A stretch of DNA of 64,000 bases, taken from Rhabdophis nuchalis (taxonomy: Eukaryota > Chordata > Lepidosauria > Squamata > Natricidae). Positions 52,557-62,744 of the stretch are shown here, in pieces (within the stretch, counting starts at the first letter, position 1; every line of letters starts with the position of its first letter). Below the pieces are notes generated by a model. That model searched no databases, had not been told where the DNA came from, and was given only the letters and a program-made list of their open reading frames with translations. The DNA lies in NCBI GenBank assembly GCA_039707465.1, contig CM077647.1:173591163-173655162 (forward strand), read 5' to 3'. Both the position numbers and the translations under genes were made by a program.

Positions 52557-54129
52557 TAGTGGTCGGCAACTCATTAGTCAAAAGAGCCAAATATCAACAA
52601 TACCACGATTGAAATTTCTTTTGAGAGCCGGAAGGTGTGGCCTGTTTTGTGGGAGTGGCTCAGCAGTCATGTGACCGGGTGTACATGGCCAACTTGGAAA
52701 CTGTGGTGAAACTCATTTAACAACGGTCTTGCTTAGCAACCAAAATTTTGGGCTCAATTGTGGTCATAAGTTCTCTCATCTCTCTCCAACTCTTTTTTTT
52801 CTTTTCTTTCTTCCCTTCTTTCTCTTTCTCTCTCTTTCTGTTTCTCTCTGTCTCTCTGAGTCTGTCTGTCTATCTGTCTGTCTCTCTCTGTGGCTCTTTA
52901 TCTCTCCCTCCCTCCCTCCCTGCCTCCCTCTCTGTCTCTTTCTGTCATTCTCTGTGTCTGTCTCTCTGTCTCTCTCTCCTCCCTCCCTCTCTATCTCTGT
53001 CTCTCTCCCCTCCTTTCTTCTCTGTGTCTGTCTGTCTCTCTCTCTCTGTGGCTCTTTGTCTCCCTCCCTCCCTCCCTCCCTTCCTGCCTCTCTCTGTTTC
53101 TCCCTCCCTCCTTCACCTCTGTCTCTCTCTCTCTGTGTATCTGTCAGACTCTGATTCCCTCTGTCTGTCTCCCTCTCGCTCTGTGCCTCTCTGTGTCTGT
53201 CTGTCACTGTCTCTGTCCACAAAATACTGCATGGAGGAGTGGCAGGCTCTGTGGTGTCGGCGAGGCCTTCTGTGGGGGGAGGGGGTGTCCCCTTCACGTT
53301 CCTCGTCTCCCCGGATGCTGTCTGGAACCATCCGCAGTTGCGCAGAGACTTGCCGCTTTTCCATGCCGTGGAAAAGATAGGTGCGTGCAATTACAACGCA
53401 AGTTTCCATCACTACGAACTCTCCGAGATTGTAATTGGGTGGGGCATGCGTGCCCCTATCTTTTCCACGTCGTGGCAAGTCTCTGCACGGCTGCGGATGG
53501 TTCTGGACGGCATCCGGGGAGATGAGGAACGTGAAGGGGACACCCCCTCCCCCCGCGGAAGGCCTCGCCATCACCACAGAGTGCGCGAGACAGTGACAGA
53601 GAGAGAGAGGCACAGAGCGAGAGAGAGGCGGAGGGAGGGAGGGAATCAGAGTCTGACATACACACAGAGGGGACAGAGACAGAGGGGAAGGAGGGAACCA
53701 TCCACAGCCGCGCAGAGACTTGCTGCTTTTCCACGCCATGGAAAAGATAGGTACGCACATGCCCCGCCCAATTACAATCTCGGAGACTTCGTAGTGGTGG
53801 GAAGTTCCGCTGTAATGTCCTATCTTTTCCAGTGTAGAAAAGTGGTGAGTTTTTGCACGGCCCCTGATCACTCCAGATGTCATCGGGGAAGACGAGGAAC
53901 GCGAGGCAGACCTCGCGGATGGCCTCGCCGACAGCGCAGACTCGCCGCTGCTTCACGTGGTATTCTGTGGACAGAGACGGTGACAGGCAGACAGAGAGAG
54001 GCACAGAGAGAGAGAGAGAGACAGAGAGACAGAGGGAGTAAGGGAGGGAATCAGAGAGAGACTGAAGAGCCACATTCAAGGGGCCAAAGAGCTGCATGCG
54101 GCTCGCGAGCCGCGGTTTGCCAACCACTG
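52557..54129. mobile_element. hAT-like non-autonomous element with internal hairpins
   Basis: A perfect 8-bp target duplication, CCCTACAG, is at 52549-52556 and 54130-54137. The left end is TAGTGGTCGGCAACTCATTA, and the right end reversed is CAGTGGTTGGCAAACC. About 190 bp after the left end match the hAT element at 22302. The body is a pyrimidine tract (52790-53220) and inverted repeats around a TTTTCCATGCCGTGGAAAAG core: 53240-53380 pairs with 53450-53590, and a second set lies at 53700-53880. There is no transposase. Confidence 0.87.
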
Positions 54130-54159
54130 CCCTACAGGAACACCTCTATAAGGAGACAA

Positions 54160-54445
54160 GGACGAGAACAATAAACGAAGCAACATTGTCATTCCATATG
54201 TTGCATGAATATCAGGAGGATTTTTGAGCAACGTGGTATATGCAGTACAATGCCATGCGCAGATCTGTACATTGGGGAAACAAAACAACCACTTTAAATA
54301 CATGGCACAACATAGGACCCATCAGGACAAGATTAACAGTCCATCTACATTTAAAAGACAAAGGCAACTCCTTTGAAGACACAAAATGCAAACTCCAATT
54401 CCAAACTCCAAAATGCAATTCTACCGTTTTGGACCACTTCACCTG
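54160..54445 (+). pseudogene. Penelope-like retroelement GIY-YIG endonuclease remnant
   Basis: NIVIPYVA, a stop, then SNVVYAVQC (54180-54250); a frameshift leads to DLYIGETKQPL at 54262-54294, and a further shift to VHLHLKDKGNSFED (about 54340-54382). These are the GIY-YIG nuclease motifs of Penelope-like elements in the usual order, so the fragment is the pol C-terminus with at least two frameshifts and one stop. Confidence 0.8.
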
Positions 54446-54489
54446 AACCGGTAGTGGAAATCATGGGTGGCCCCACCCACCTGCTGTTG

Positions 54490-55125
54490 TGGCATGCCAG
54501 CGGCCTGCAGAGCTGGCAGCAGATTCAGACAGTGAGGAGGTTGAGGAGGAACATGGGCCAGTCCTGGAGTCTGGGGAAGGCTCTGATGAGGGCTCTGCAT
54601 CGGAGGCAGCTAATTGCTGCGTCTGGGGCCTCCGGATTCTGACATCAGCAAGGCAGAAGAACAGCGGGAGCCTGTTCCCAGTGGGCTCATGAGCAGAGGT
54701 GCCAGAAGGCAAAAACAATTAAGAAAATAGGGTCGATTTGGGAGTAAGACTTAGAGATGATTGGCCCCTCCCATAAGATATAAAAGAGGAGCGAATCGGA
54801 TTTGAGCTTTTGCAGGAAGGAATTAGTTCATCTGGTCCGTTCAAACTTTGAAAAGTTCTGTTTGAGTCTGTTTGGCCTTGCTCTGCATTTGGCAGTTAGG
54901 TCTCTGGAAGCATTCCCAGAGAGCTAAGGTGGGTGTTTATCAACATTCCCCTGAAAGACTGTGGTAACTCAAGCAGACATCTGTCAGAACCTTCACAGAC
55001 TGTTTGTGAAGCCTTGTGGGCTGTTAATGACCATAATTTATAGCCGTATAAATAAAAGAGGGCTTTGGGACTAAGATTGTGATTTATGCTTTATCAGGAA
55101 GCCTAGGTCAGAACAATAGCCCTGG
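54490..55125 (+). repeat. LTR-retroelement-like segment
   Basis: An acidic frame (LAADSDSEEVEEEHGPVLES) precedes CAATTAAGAAAATAGGG, ATTGGCCCCTCCCATAAGAT and ATAAAAGAGGAGCG (TATA-like). The order resembles 16235-16660. Probably the 3' end of a Ty3-type element with its LTR; not certain. Confidence 0.45.
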
Positions 55126-55585
55126 CTCTGTAACATCACATTTAGGCCCTTTTTTCACCCTTCCCCTGAAGTGGGAAGGCTGAGCCCATGCGTGTAAGTG
55201 CTGTGTGTGCTCATATTTGCGAATTGGTAGGGAAGGTAAGTGGATACCATCCCTGGAGAGGACTGCTGGTTTGAAAGAGGGGTCAAAGAGGCCTCAAAAT
55301 TGAAAAGTCCTCTCTCAACAGAGGGGGGAAGGACAAGGGTGAAATTCAGCAGGTTCTGACAGGTTCTGGAGAACCAGTAGAAGAACTTTTGTGTAGTTCA
55401 GAGAACCAATAGTGGAAATTTTGAGTAGTTCTCAGAACCGGCAAATGGCACCTCTGGCTGGCCCCCAAGTGGGATGGGAATGGAGATTTTGCAGTATCCT
55501 TCCCCTGCCATTCCCACCAAGCCACACCATGCTCACCAAGCCACACCCACAGAATCATTAACAAAATATTGAATTTTGTTTTGAA
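55126..55585. other. Unclassified repeat-like sequence
   Basis: GGTGAAATTCAGCAGGTTCT, then GAGAACCAGTAGAAGAAC and GGTTCTCAGAACCGG-type motifs look like part of a dispersed repeat. I cannot classify it. Confidence 0.3.
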
Positions 55586-55587
55586 CC

Positions 55588-55985
55588 ATATGAAGAACGG
55601 TTACAGGAGCTGGGTATGTCTAGTTTGATGAAGAGAAGGACCAGGGGAGACATGATAGCAGTGTTCCGATATTTCAGAGGGTGCCACAAAGAAGAGGGAG
55701 TCAAACTATTCTCCAAGGCACCTGGGGGCAGAACAAGAAGCAATGGGTGGAAATTGACAAAGGAGAGAAGCAACTTAGAACTGAGGAGAAATTTCCTGAC
55801 AGTTAGAACAATTAACCTCCGGAACAGCTTGCCTCCAGAAGTTGTGAATGCTCCAACACTGGAAGTCTTTAAGAAGATGTTAGATAGCCATTTGTCTGAA
55901 ATGGTATAAGGTTCCTGCCCACGCAGGGGGTTGGACTAGCAGACCTACAAGGTCCCTTCCAACTCTGCTATTGCATTGTATTGTA
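55588..55985 (+). repeat. CR1-like LINE 3' fragment
   Basis: 97 open codons (55616-55909): [40 protein letters not shown] and [20 protein letters not shown]. The 3' end is GGACTAGCAGACCTACAAGG with a TATTGTATT-type tail. Confidence 0.88.
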
Positions 55986-55989
55986 TTAA

Positions 55990-56335
55990 TTTCACCACTG
56001 GGGCAGGACACAACATCATCTATCTCCAGTCTACAACACAGTCTTTCAACACTTCCAAGAAGGCTCCACAGCCATTTGCACCATTCAGGTGATCCTGAGG
56101 ACACAGTTAACCTCAAGGAACTACTCACTAAAAGCATTCAAATGACCAACTGTCTGCAAGAAGTATCAATCCTTCTATTCCCCACCATCAAGTCAGAGCT
56201 GAAGAAGCTTCTTGGATGAGAAGCCAAATGTCTTCCAAGAAAAACCAGAAAGTCCAATTGCCTCTTGGAAAAAAAAATCACCTTTGGGACAACCATGACC
56301 TGGATGACCAAAAATCTCCATAGATGCCTAAACCA
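55990..56335 (+). repeat. Penelope-like element C-terminus and 3' tail
   Basis: DTTSSISSLQHSLSTLPRRL and HSHLHHSGDPEDTVN, then a 3' tail with GCTGAAGAAGCTTCTTGGAT, GAGAAGCCAAATGTCTTCC and CAACCATGACCTGGATGACC. The same tail is at 1905-2370 and 47140-47260. Confidence 0.65.
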
Positions 56336-56806
56336 CAGGATGAGGAGGGCACAAAATTCTGCCTTTACTTGACAAGCTCTTTATTGATGCTACAAATAAC
56401 CAGGTCCAAAAATTGTGCAAGATTTCACTTTAACTAGAAATGCTTTTTTACTCATAAGATTGGCATAGAAATACCTAAAGAATGGGCATTCATAAGCAAT
56501 GGATGAATACTTGTGTCCCATCATGTCAAGGGCTCTACTTAAAATAGCAATTGTCAAACAAAATCTGGTCCCAGTTGTGGTTATAAGCCAAGAATTATCT
56601 CATCCAGATGCATCTTATTAAAAAATGTCTACTAGATTTGTATGCACTTCTTGACTTCATCTCACAGGTCCTTGTAGGGTATATGGAAAGCCAACAAGTC
56701 TTTCACTTTCTATTGAAACTCTCATTAGCCTTCTTCAGGTTCAACTCAAGGTGCAAATCTCATCCCTCCAAACATCTCAAAACTCATCTCTCCAAACTTC
56801 TTGACA

Positions 56807-56850
56807 ATGGCACCCCACTTTTTGATCCTTATCGTCTGCTTTCTTGAAAG
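56807..56850 (+). pseudogene. Orphan IGHV leader exon (V exon deleted)
   Basis: It encodes MAPHFLILIVCFLER before a donor AAAG/GTTTGT, similar to the leader of IGHV-5 (MTSHVLILIML). Its first 30 intron bases (GTTTGTAGCTTGGACCATAT) match the IGHV-5 intron at 62100. After about 50-80 bp the sequence changes to the region that lies 3' of IGHV-5 (compare 56925-57110 with 62750-62960), so intron, V exon and RSS are deleted. It cannot function. Confidence 0.8.
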
Positions 56851-57389
56851 GTTTGTAGCTTGGACCATATTAAGCATTTTTCATATTCAAAAGATATCTC
56901 ATCCTTTAGCCATAGCTTCTACTTCTTCTACCAGGACCAGAGGACATCTCAAAATGTCTTCCCTTTCTTCTTCATGGATTCCTTTTAGAAAGGTTCCTGG
57001 GATTATTTCTATGAGAAGCCATATTTTTCATTAGATGTTTTGAATAGTCTGGAATTTGCTCTCCTGATATTTTCCCAAGTCAAGTTCTATTTTGAGAAGA
57101 CCTGCTAGACACAGCAAAAGTATCTGTGAAAAAAAAGTCCTTATTTGGAGCAATGGATTTTCTTAAAAACCCAAAGATTATCTTATCAGTCACTGAAAAG
57201 AATGGTTGAAGATTTGTGTCCAGTCATGTGGTTGCCTCTACTTATGGCAGCACTGGCTAACAACCACAATTCCAGTGCTTAAATCAAGGACTGTTGCATT
57301 CAGACACTCTCTATCATCATCTGTTCTCAACTAAATTTAAGTAGACTTCTGGACTTCATCTCAAATTTATACAGCTTCCAGCAAGATTT

Positions 57390-57397
57390 ATGCAAAG
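57390..57397 (+). promoter_or_regulatory. Octamer-like ATGCAAAG (IGHV-5)
   Basis: One mismatch to ATGCAAAT, 93 bp before the leader ATG, so spacing agrees with the other IGHV promoters. A second near-match, GTGCAAAT, is at 57458-57465 but is too close to the ATG. Confidence 0.5.
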
Positions 57398-57719
57398 CCA
57401 ACAAGACTTTCACTTCCTATTTAAACTCTCACTCTCCTTCTTCAGGTTCAGCTCAAGGTGCAAATCTCACTCCTTTTCCACAATGACATCCCATGTGTTA
57501 ATTCTCATTATGCTGAAATTTGAAATTGAAATTTGAAATTGAAATTTATTAACCGCACCCTCTCCCCACAGGGACCCGGGGCGGTGCACAGGCAAAGCTA
57601 AAAACAATATACAATAAATACAACATACATACATTAAAATAGAATTAAATAATATTTACCCGTGCTAAAAATATAAGATTAAGAACCCACTAAAATTTGG
57701 AGTCAATAGACAGAGAGAA

Positions 57720-60700
57720 CTATTCAAGGCCGGCCAGTCGAAAGAGATAGGTCTTCAATTTTACACGGAAGGAGCGGAGGTCAGTGGTCGTCCTAATATC
57801 AGGGGGAAGGTCGTTCCAGAGGGCCGGGCCCGCCACAGAGAGCGCCCTTCCCCTGGGCGTCGCCCGCTGACAAAGTCTAGTGGACGGCACCCGGAGAAGC
57901 CCCTCTCTGTGGGAGCGAATCGGTCGTGAGGATGTGTGGGGCAGGATCCGATCTCGCAGATAGCTAGGTCCCGAGCCATGGAGCGCTTTGAAGATGATAA
58001 TTAACACCTTGAAGCGCACCCGGAAGACGACAGGTAGCCAGTGCAGCTCGCGCAAGAGCGGTGTTACGTGGGCAAACCTAGAGGTACCCATAATTGCTCG
58101 CGCGGCTGCATTCTGAGCTAACTGAAGCCTCCGGGTGCACCTCAAGGGGAGCCCCATGTAGAGAGAGTTACAATAGTCCAGTCGGGATGTTACGAGGGCA
58201 TGAGTGACTGTGCGAAGGGCATCCCGATCCAATAGGGGGCGCAATTGGCGAACCAGGCGAACCTGGTAAAACGCCCTCCTGGCCACGGCTGTCACTTGCT
58301 CTTCCATAGACAGCCGGGTATCCAGGAGGACACCCAAATTGCGCGCCCCATCCACAGGGGCAAGATGTTCGCCCCCTATGGCCAGCGTTGGAGAAAGCTG
58401 GTTGAATCGGGCAGCCGGAAACCACAGCCACTCGGTCTTGGTCGGGTTGAGCCTAAGTCCGTTACTTCCCATCCAGATCCGCACGGCTTCCAGGCACTGG
58501 CACATCACCGCTACGGCATCGTTGGGGTGGTTTGGGGTCGATATGTACAGCTGGGTGTCATCAGCGTACAGGTGGTATTCTACCCCAAAACCACGGATGA
58601 TCTCACCCAGCGGCTTCATGTATGCATTAAACAGGAGAGGCGAGAGGACCGACCCCTGAGGCACCCCGCATGTGAGGGGTCCCGGGGTCGACCTCTGCTC
58701 TCCTGCCCGCACAAATTGCGATCGGCCAGAGAGGTAGGAGGAGAACCACCGTAAAACGGTGCCTCCCACCCCCAACCCCCCCAGCCGATGCAATAGGATA
58801 CCATGGTCGATGGTATCGAAAGCCGCCGAGAGGTCTAATAGGACCAGGATGGAGGAACATCCCCCATCTCTGGCCCTCCAGAGATCATCTACCAACGCGA
58901 CCAATGCCGTCTCGGTGCTATGCCCGGGCCGAAAGCCGGACTGGCGCGGATCTAGATAGTCAACTTCCTCCAGGTGACGGGGAAACTGTTGTGCCACCAC
59001 ACAAGAAGGGAAGGTTGGAGACTGGACGGTAGTTGTTCAAAAGAGCTGGGTCCAAAGAGGGCTTCTTGAGGAGGGGCCTCACCATAGCCTCTTTTAGGGA
59101 GGCAGGCAAGGAACCCTCACTCAAGGATGCGTTGATAACCTCTTGGAGCCAGCCTCGTGTCACCTCCCAGGATGCCAGTACAAGCCAGGAGGGGCACAGG
59201 TCCAATGAACATGTGGTGGCTCGCAGTCGCCCACGTAGCCTGTCCATATCCTCGGAAGTAACGGGGTCAAACTCCTCCCAAACAAGATCTCTCTCATGGC
59301 ATCCCACTGGGCCATGAATGGGGGCTAGCTCACTCTGTATCTGGGCGGTTTTCTCCTGCAGAAAAATCACAAATTCCTCTGCTCTACCCTGTAGCGGGGC
59401 TTCCCGCTCCCTCTGTTGAAGGAGGGAACGGGTCACCCTAAACAGGGCGGCAGGGCGGTTTTCTGCGGATGCTATGAGGGTGGCACAATGATGACGTTTG
59501 GCCACCCTCAGCGCCACAATGTAAGTCCGTAAATGGGCTCTTACCTGTGTCCGGTCAGATTCAGAGCGGCTAGCCCTCCATCTTCTCTCTAGGCATCTCT
59601 TGCGGCGTTTCATCACCCGCAGTCCCTCAGTAAACCAAGGAGCCAGGGTGGTTCGCCGCCACGAGAGAGGCCGCAAGGGCGCGACCCGATCTAAGGCTCC
59701 CACGGCCGCACTATTCCATGCGGCCGTGAGGTCCTCCATCGGGGCGCGGGTCAGGGATACAGGAAATGGCCCAAGCGCTGTCTGGAACCCATCCGGGTCC
59801 ATCAAGCGCCTGGGGCGGTACCAGATTGGTAACTCTGGTTCCGCCTCCCCGCGGAGGGGAGCAGCAGTCGGAAAGTCGAGTCGGAGAAGTGAGTGGTCTG
59901 ACCATGACAAGGGTGTGATGACTATGTCCCCTATACCCAGATCACTCTTCCATTGGCCCGAGACGAAGATGAGGTCCGGCGTATGTCCACCCTCATGGGT
60001 GGGGCCTTGAATTACTTGGGTCAGGTCCATGGCCGTCATGGAAGCCATGAACTCCCGAGCTACCACGGATGATTCGCCCAACGATGGCAGATTAAAGTCC
60101 CCCATGACTATGAGTCTGGGGGTCTCCACTGCCACCGTAGCGATCACCTCCTGGAGCTCGGGCAGGGCTGCTGCTACATACCGGGGAGCCAGGTATACAA
60201 CCAGCAAGCCCAACTGCCTCCCAAGGCCCCACTTCATGCATAGGGACTCACAGCCGGAGGTCTGAGGCACAATGGTCTCTCTCGGCTCCAGGCCTTCCTT
60301 AATAATGACCGCTACCCCACCACCCCTGCCTAGGGCCCGCGGCTGATGAAATGCGCGGTAGCCTGGTGGGCACATTTCAACGAGGGGATGACCTCCCTCG
60401 TGGCCCAACCAGGTCTCCGCAATCCCTACCAGGTCCGGCTCCCCCTCTGACACAAGGTCACTAATGAGGGGGGCTTTGTTGACAACGGACCTGGCGTTGC
60501 AAAACATCAGCCGCAGACCCTGGCTCTGTATTCCCTGGCCACCTAGCCTGCGGGGGCTGTGGCACCCGACCGCTTGCAACCAACGGCTACGTGCCACCAA
60601 CCGGGAGGATGAAAATTGTCTCCCCTCGGTCCTGCCCCTCCCCACGACCCTCTGAATTGGTATGCCCTCCTGTGGAACGACTCGAGTATCCCCCTTCCTT

Positions 60701-60801
60701 TCGCCTTCCGCTTCCCGCCGTCGACTGCTATCCTGGCCCTTACTATTGATCACTGTTTCAATCTCCATCTGTCTATATCTTTTTTTAAACCCCTCCCCCA
60801 C
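57720..60801 (-). pseudogene. LINE ORF2: AP endonuclease and reverse transcriptase, one frameshift
   Basis: The first frame, 60801-58960 (613 codons), holds the endonuclease with LRLMFCNARSVVNKA (about residue 96), IAETWLG (about 127), GDFNLP (about 234) and SDHSLLRLDF (about 301), then the RT start NNYRPVSNLPFL (about 590). The second frame, 59000-57720 (426 codons), continues with SGFRPGHSTETALVALVDDL, LDLSAAFDTIDH, GVPQGSVLSPLLF and the catalytic YADD, then the C-terminal [18 protein letters not shown] and LWNDLPPDIRTTT. The frames meet at 58960-59000, where a short indel causes a frameshift. All key residues are present, so it was probably active until recently. As it stands it cannot make full-length protein. 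Confidence 0.9.
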
Positions 60802-62079
60802 CCCAGAACCCCTTAAAAGCCTAATTAAAATTTATTTAAAAACCCCCTGAGCTTGCGTTTTTTCCACCTCTCTGGATTAATTAACCCATCCTTGAGGTGG
60901 GCCCGAGATAAACTAAGGGGCCAAACCTGCGAGAGGGGGGACTCTCGTAGATCGAGGAGGTCGGACCTTGAATAAAAAACCATCCCGTGGCTCCATTGCT
61001 GGCTTTAAAGGGAGGAAACGCATAGATAAAGTGCAAGTGCAAGTCAAATCAATAGGGAAAATAGATCATAAGAGTCAGTCAGTTCTTCCTCGGGTAGAGG
61101 CTTTCCACGGTGTGGCTGGAGCTGTTTTTCCTTTGGGCTGGCCTTGCTTCGCTCTCGCCCCCCCTCCCCGTAGATGTTTTATCGGGGAGTCCTGGGGGGG
61201 GGAGGAAAATTCCCTCCACTGTTCTATCAGGCCTCCACAGGGCTTCACCGTGTCGCAGGCTCGCCACCCCACACCAGGGCCTCAGCCAGGGCCTCCACCA
61301 CTCCAATAGGCCTCTGCTGGGGCCTCCGGCGCTCCATCGGTCCGCCGCACCTCCCGTCCCTCTGCGGCCGCCAACCTCACCGGCCATCCCCTGTGGAGGC
61401 CTTCACCCGGCCTCGCTGCTCCACGGGGGCCTCCGCCGGGTTTGAGATGGTCCGCGCAGCTCCGCCACTGCTCCGCCGCCGCTCCGCCTTTCCTACCACC
61501 CGGCGTTCCGGCGCTCCCTCCAGCGCTCCGCTGCCGCTCCCTCCAGCGCTCCGCTGCCGCTCAGCCCCTCCGCCGGGGGCCACCAGCCTCCGCCAACCTC
61601 CGCTGGGGCCTCCGGCCTTTTGGCGCTCTCCGCCGCCGCTCCGCCAGGGCCTCCGGCCTCCACCAGCCTCCGTCAGGGCCTCAGGATCTTCCGGCGCTCT
61701 CCGCCGCCGCTCCATTCCATCTGAGGCCTCCGGCCTCCACCGGCTTCTGCCAGGGCCTCCGGCCTTCCGGCGCTCCCTCTGCCGCCGCTCTATCAGTCCA
61801 CCAGAGCCTCCAGCCTTTGCCTGGCCTCCGCTAGGGCCTCCGACTTTCCGGCCTGCCGGCGTTTTTTTTTTTTTTCCGGCGTTTTCCTCCGGGCTCCCCC
61901 CGCGCCTCCCGTCTCAGCCGTCACACTCACCGGCGTTGGAAAGGCCTCAGTGTGACGGCTGGGTCTTCAACTTGCTGGGCCGGCCCTTGCCGATCACCCC
62001 AAAGGGGCCGGCCGCGTCCTCCGAAGCCAAATGGGCCTCCGGTCAGCATCGCCTCAAACCTCCGCCGCCATTCCTTCGC
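60802..62079 (-). promoter_or_regulatory. GC-rich 5' region of the LINE
   Basis: CpG-dense sequence with recurrent GGCCTCCGGC and GGAGCGCCGG motifs (both strands open but no conserved protein). Likely 5' UTR and internal promoter; an ORF1 cannot be supported. Confidence 0.55.
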
Positions 62080-62512
62080 GCTGGCTTCCTTCTCTAGAGG
62101 TTTGTAGTTTAGTCCATGTTAAGTTTTTATCTAGCACTGAAGGGAATTTTACATCTTTACTATGGCTCTTACTTTCTAACCATTTTCCAATTGTGCTTTG
62201 TCTTTTCTCATTAGGTGGCCTCTCCCAGGTAGCTCTGACCCAGTCAGAAGCAGCGCTGAAGAAACCAGGTGAATCCCATAAATTGACTTGTGCTGCCACA
62301 GGATTCAATATTAACAGCTACATCATGTATTGGATCAGACAGAAACCTGGCCAAGGACTGGAATGGCTTATTCACTATTACTCATCTAGCAACAATGATT
62401 ACTCACCAACAATCCAAGGACGTTTTACTGCATCCAAGGACAGTTCCAATTTCTATCTGCAAATGAACAACCTAAAAGCCGAAGACACAGCTGTCTATTA
62501 CTGTGCAAGACA

Positions 62513-62551
62513 CACAGTGAAATAGATCTTAAGGGAACTTATGCAAAAACC
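62513..62551 (+). other. RSS of IGHV-5 (near-consensus)
   Basis: Heptamer CACAGTG (62513-62519) is perfect. A 23-bp spacer and nonamer GCAAAAACC (62543-62551) follow, with one mismatch. This is the best RSS in the window, attached to a V segment whose leader is broken. Confidence 0.93.
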
Positions 62552-62744
62552 TTTCCTGAAAAATGTTTTGAGAGAGAACACCCGAGAACCACAAAATGAG
62601 TTGTCTAAGCATCTGCAACAAAGTCACTCAGGCAGAGAAAGGATGGAAATGAAAAGAGAAAACAAATATGCCCCAAAATAAATTATTACTGTGGTTTGGT
62701 TGCACACCATTCATGTACTGGTTTCCAGCTAGTTTGTTGTGGTT

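Larger units (their letters stand above)
56640..57515 (+). repeat. Tandem duplication of an IGHV promoter-leader unit
   Basis: The sequence 56650-56845 and 57349-57515 align, for example CTTCATCTCACAGGTCCTTG versus CTTCATCTCAAATTTATAC, AAGCCAACAAGTCTTTCACT versus AAGCCAACAAGACTTTCACT, and TTCTTCAGGTTCAACTCAAG versus TTCTTCAGGTTCAGCTCAAG. Offset about 680-700 bp. Each copy ends in an IGHV leader exon. Confidence 0.8.
57516..62079 (-). mobile_element. Nearly full-length L2/L3-type LINE inserted in the IGHV-5 leader
   Basis: 4564 bp on the minus strand. The 3' end at 57516 has a TTGAAATTGAAATT tail and the family's CCCCGGGTCCCTGTGGGGAG UTR. The ORF region is 60801-57720. A GC- and CpG-rich 5' region (60802-62079) consists of GGAGGCC-type repeats, a likely internal promoter. 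GCTG at 57512-57515 and 62080-62083 is a possible 4-bp target duplication. The RT motif LYADDTQLY is of L2/L3 type, not the FADDTKL type of bird CR1. It is the parent type of the many truncated 3' ends in this window. Confidence 0.9.
57483..62512 (+). pseudogene. IGHV-5, V exon intact but leader split by a LINE
   Basis: The leader starts at ATG 57483 (MTSHVLILIML) and is broken after 57515 by the 4.6-kb LINE. Its last 16 bases resume at 62084-62099 before donor AGAG/GTTTGT. Removing the insert gives 49 bases, ending in the phase the V exon needs. The V exon 62215-62512 follows CTCATTAG and is fully open: [20 protein letters not shown], Cys in LTCAATG, Trp in [35 protein letters not shown], and Cys in AVYYCAR. 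Read into the LINE, the leader meets TGA within seven codons. The V exon and RSS show no decay, so the insertion is probably recent. Function would need another leader. Confidence 0.88.

Noticed and set aside
52729..54174. Frames of 140-311 codons on both strands
   Set aside because: Pyrimidine tract plus inverted repeats of the second hAT-like element; no recognisable domain.
57458..57465. GTGCAAAT as the IGHV-5 octamer
   Set aside because: Only 18 bp before the ATG, too close for a V promoter octamer; ATGCAAAG at 57390 fits the usual spacing.
61079..62097. Possible ORF1 protein of the LINE or a Pro/Ala-rich gene (frames of 100-307 codons)
   Set aside because: GC-rich repetitive 5' UTR, open on both strands, no zinc finger, coiled coil or esterase motif visible.
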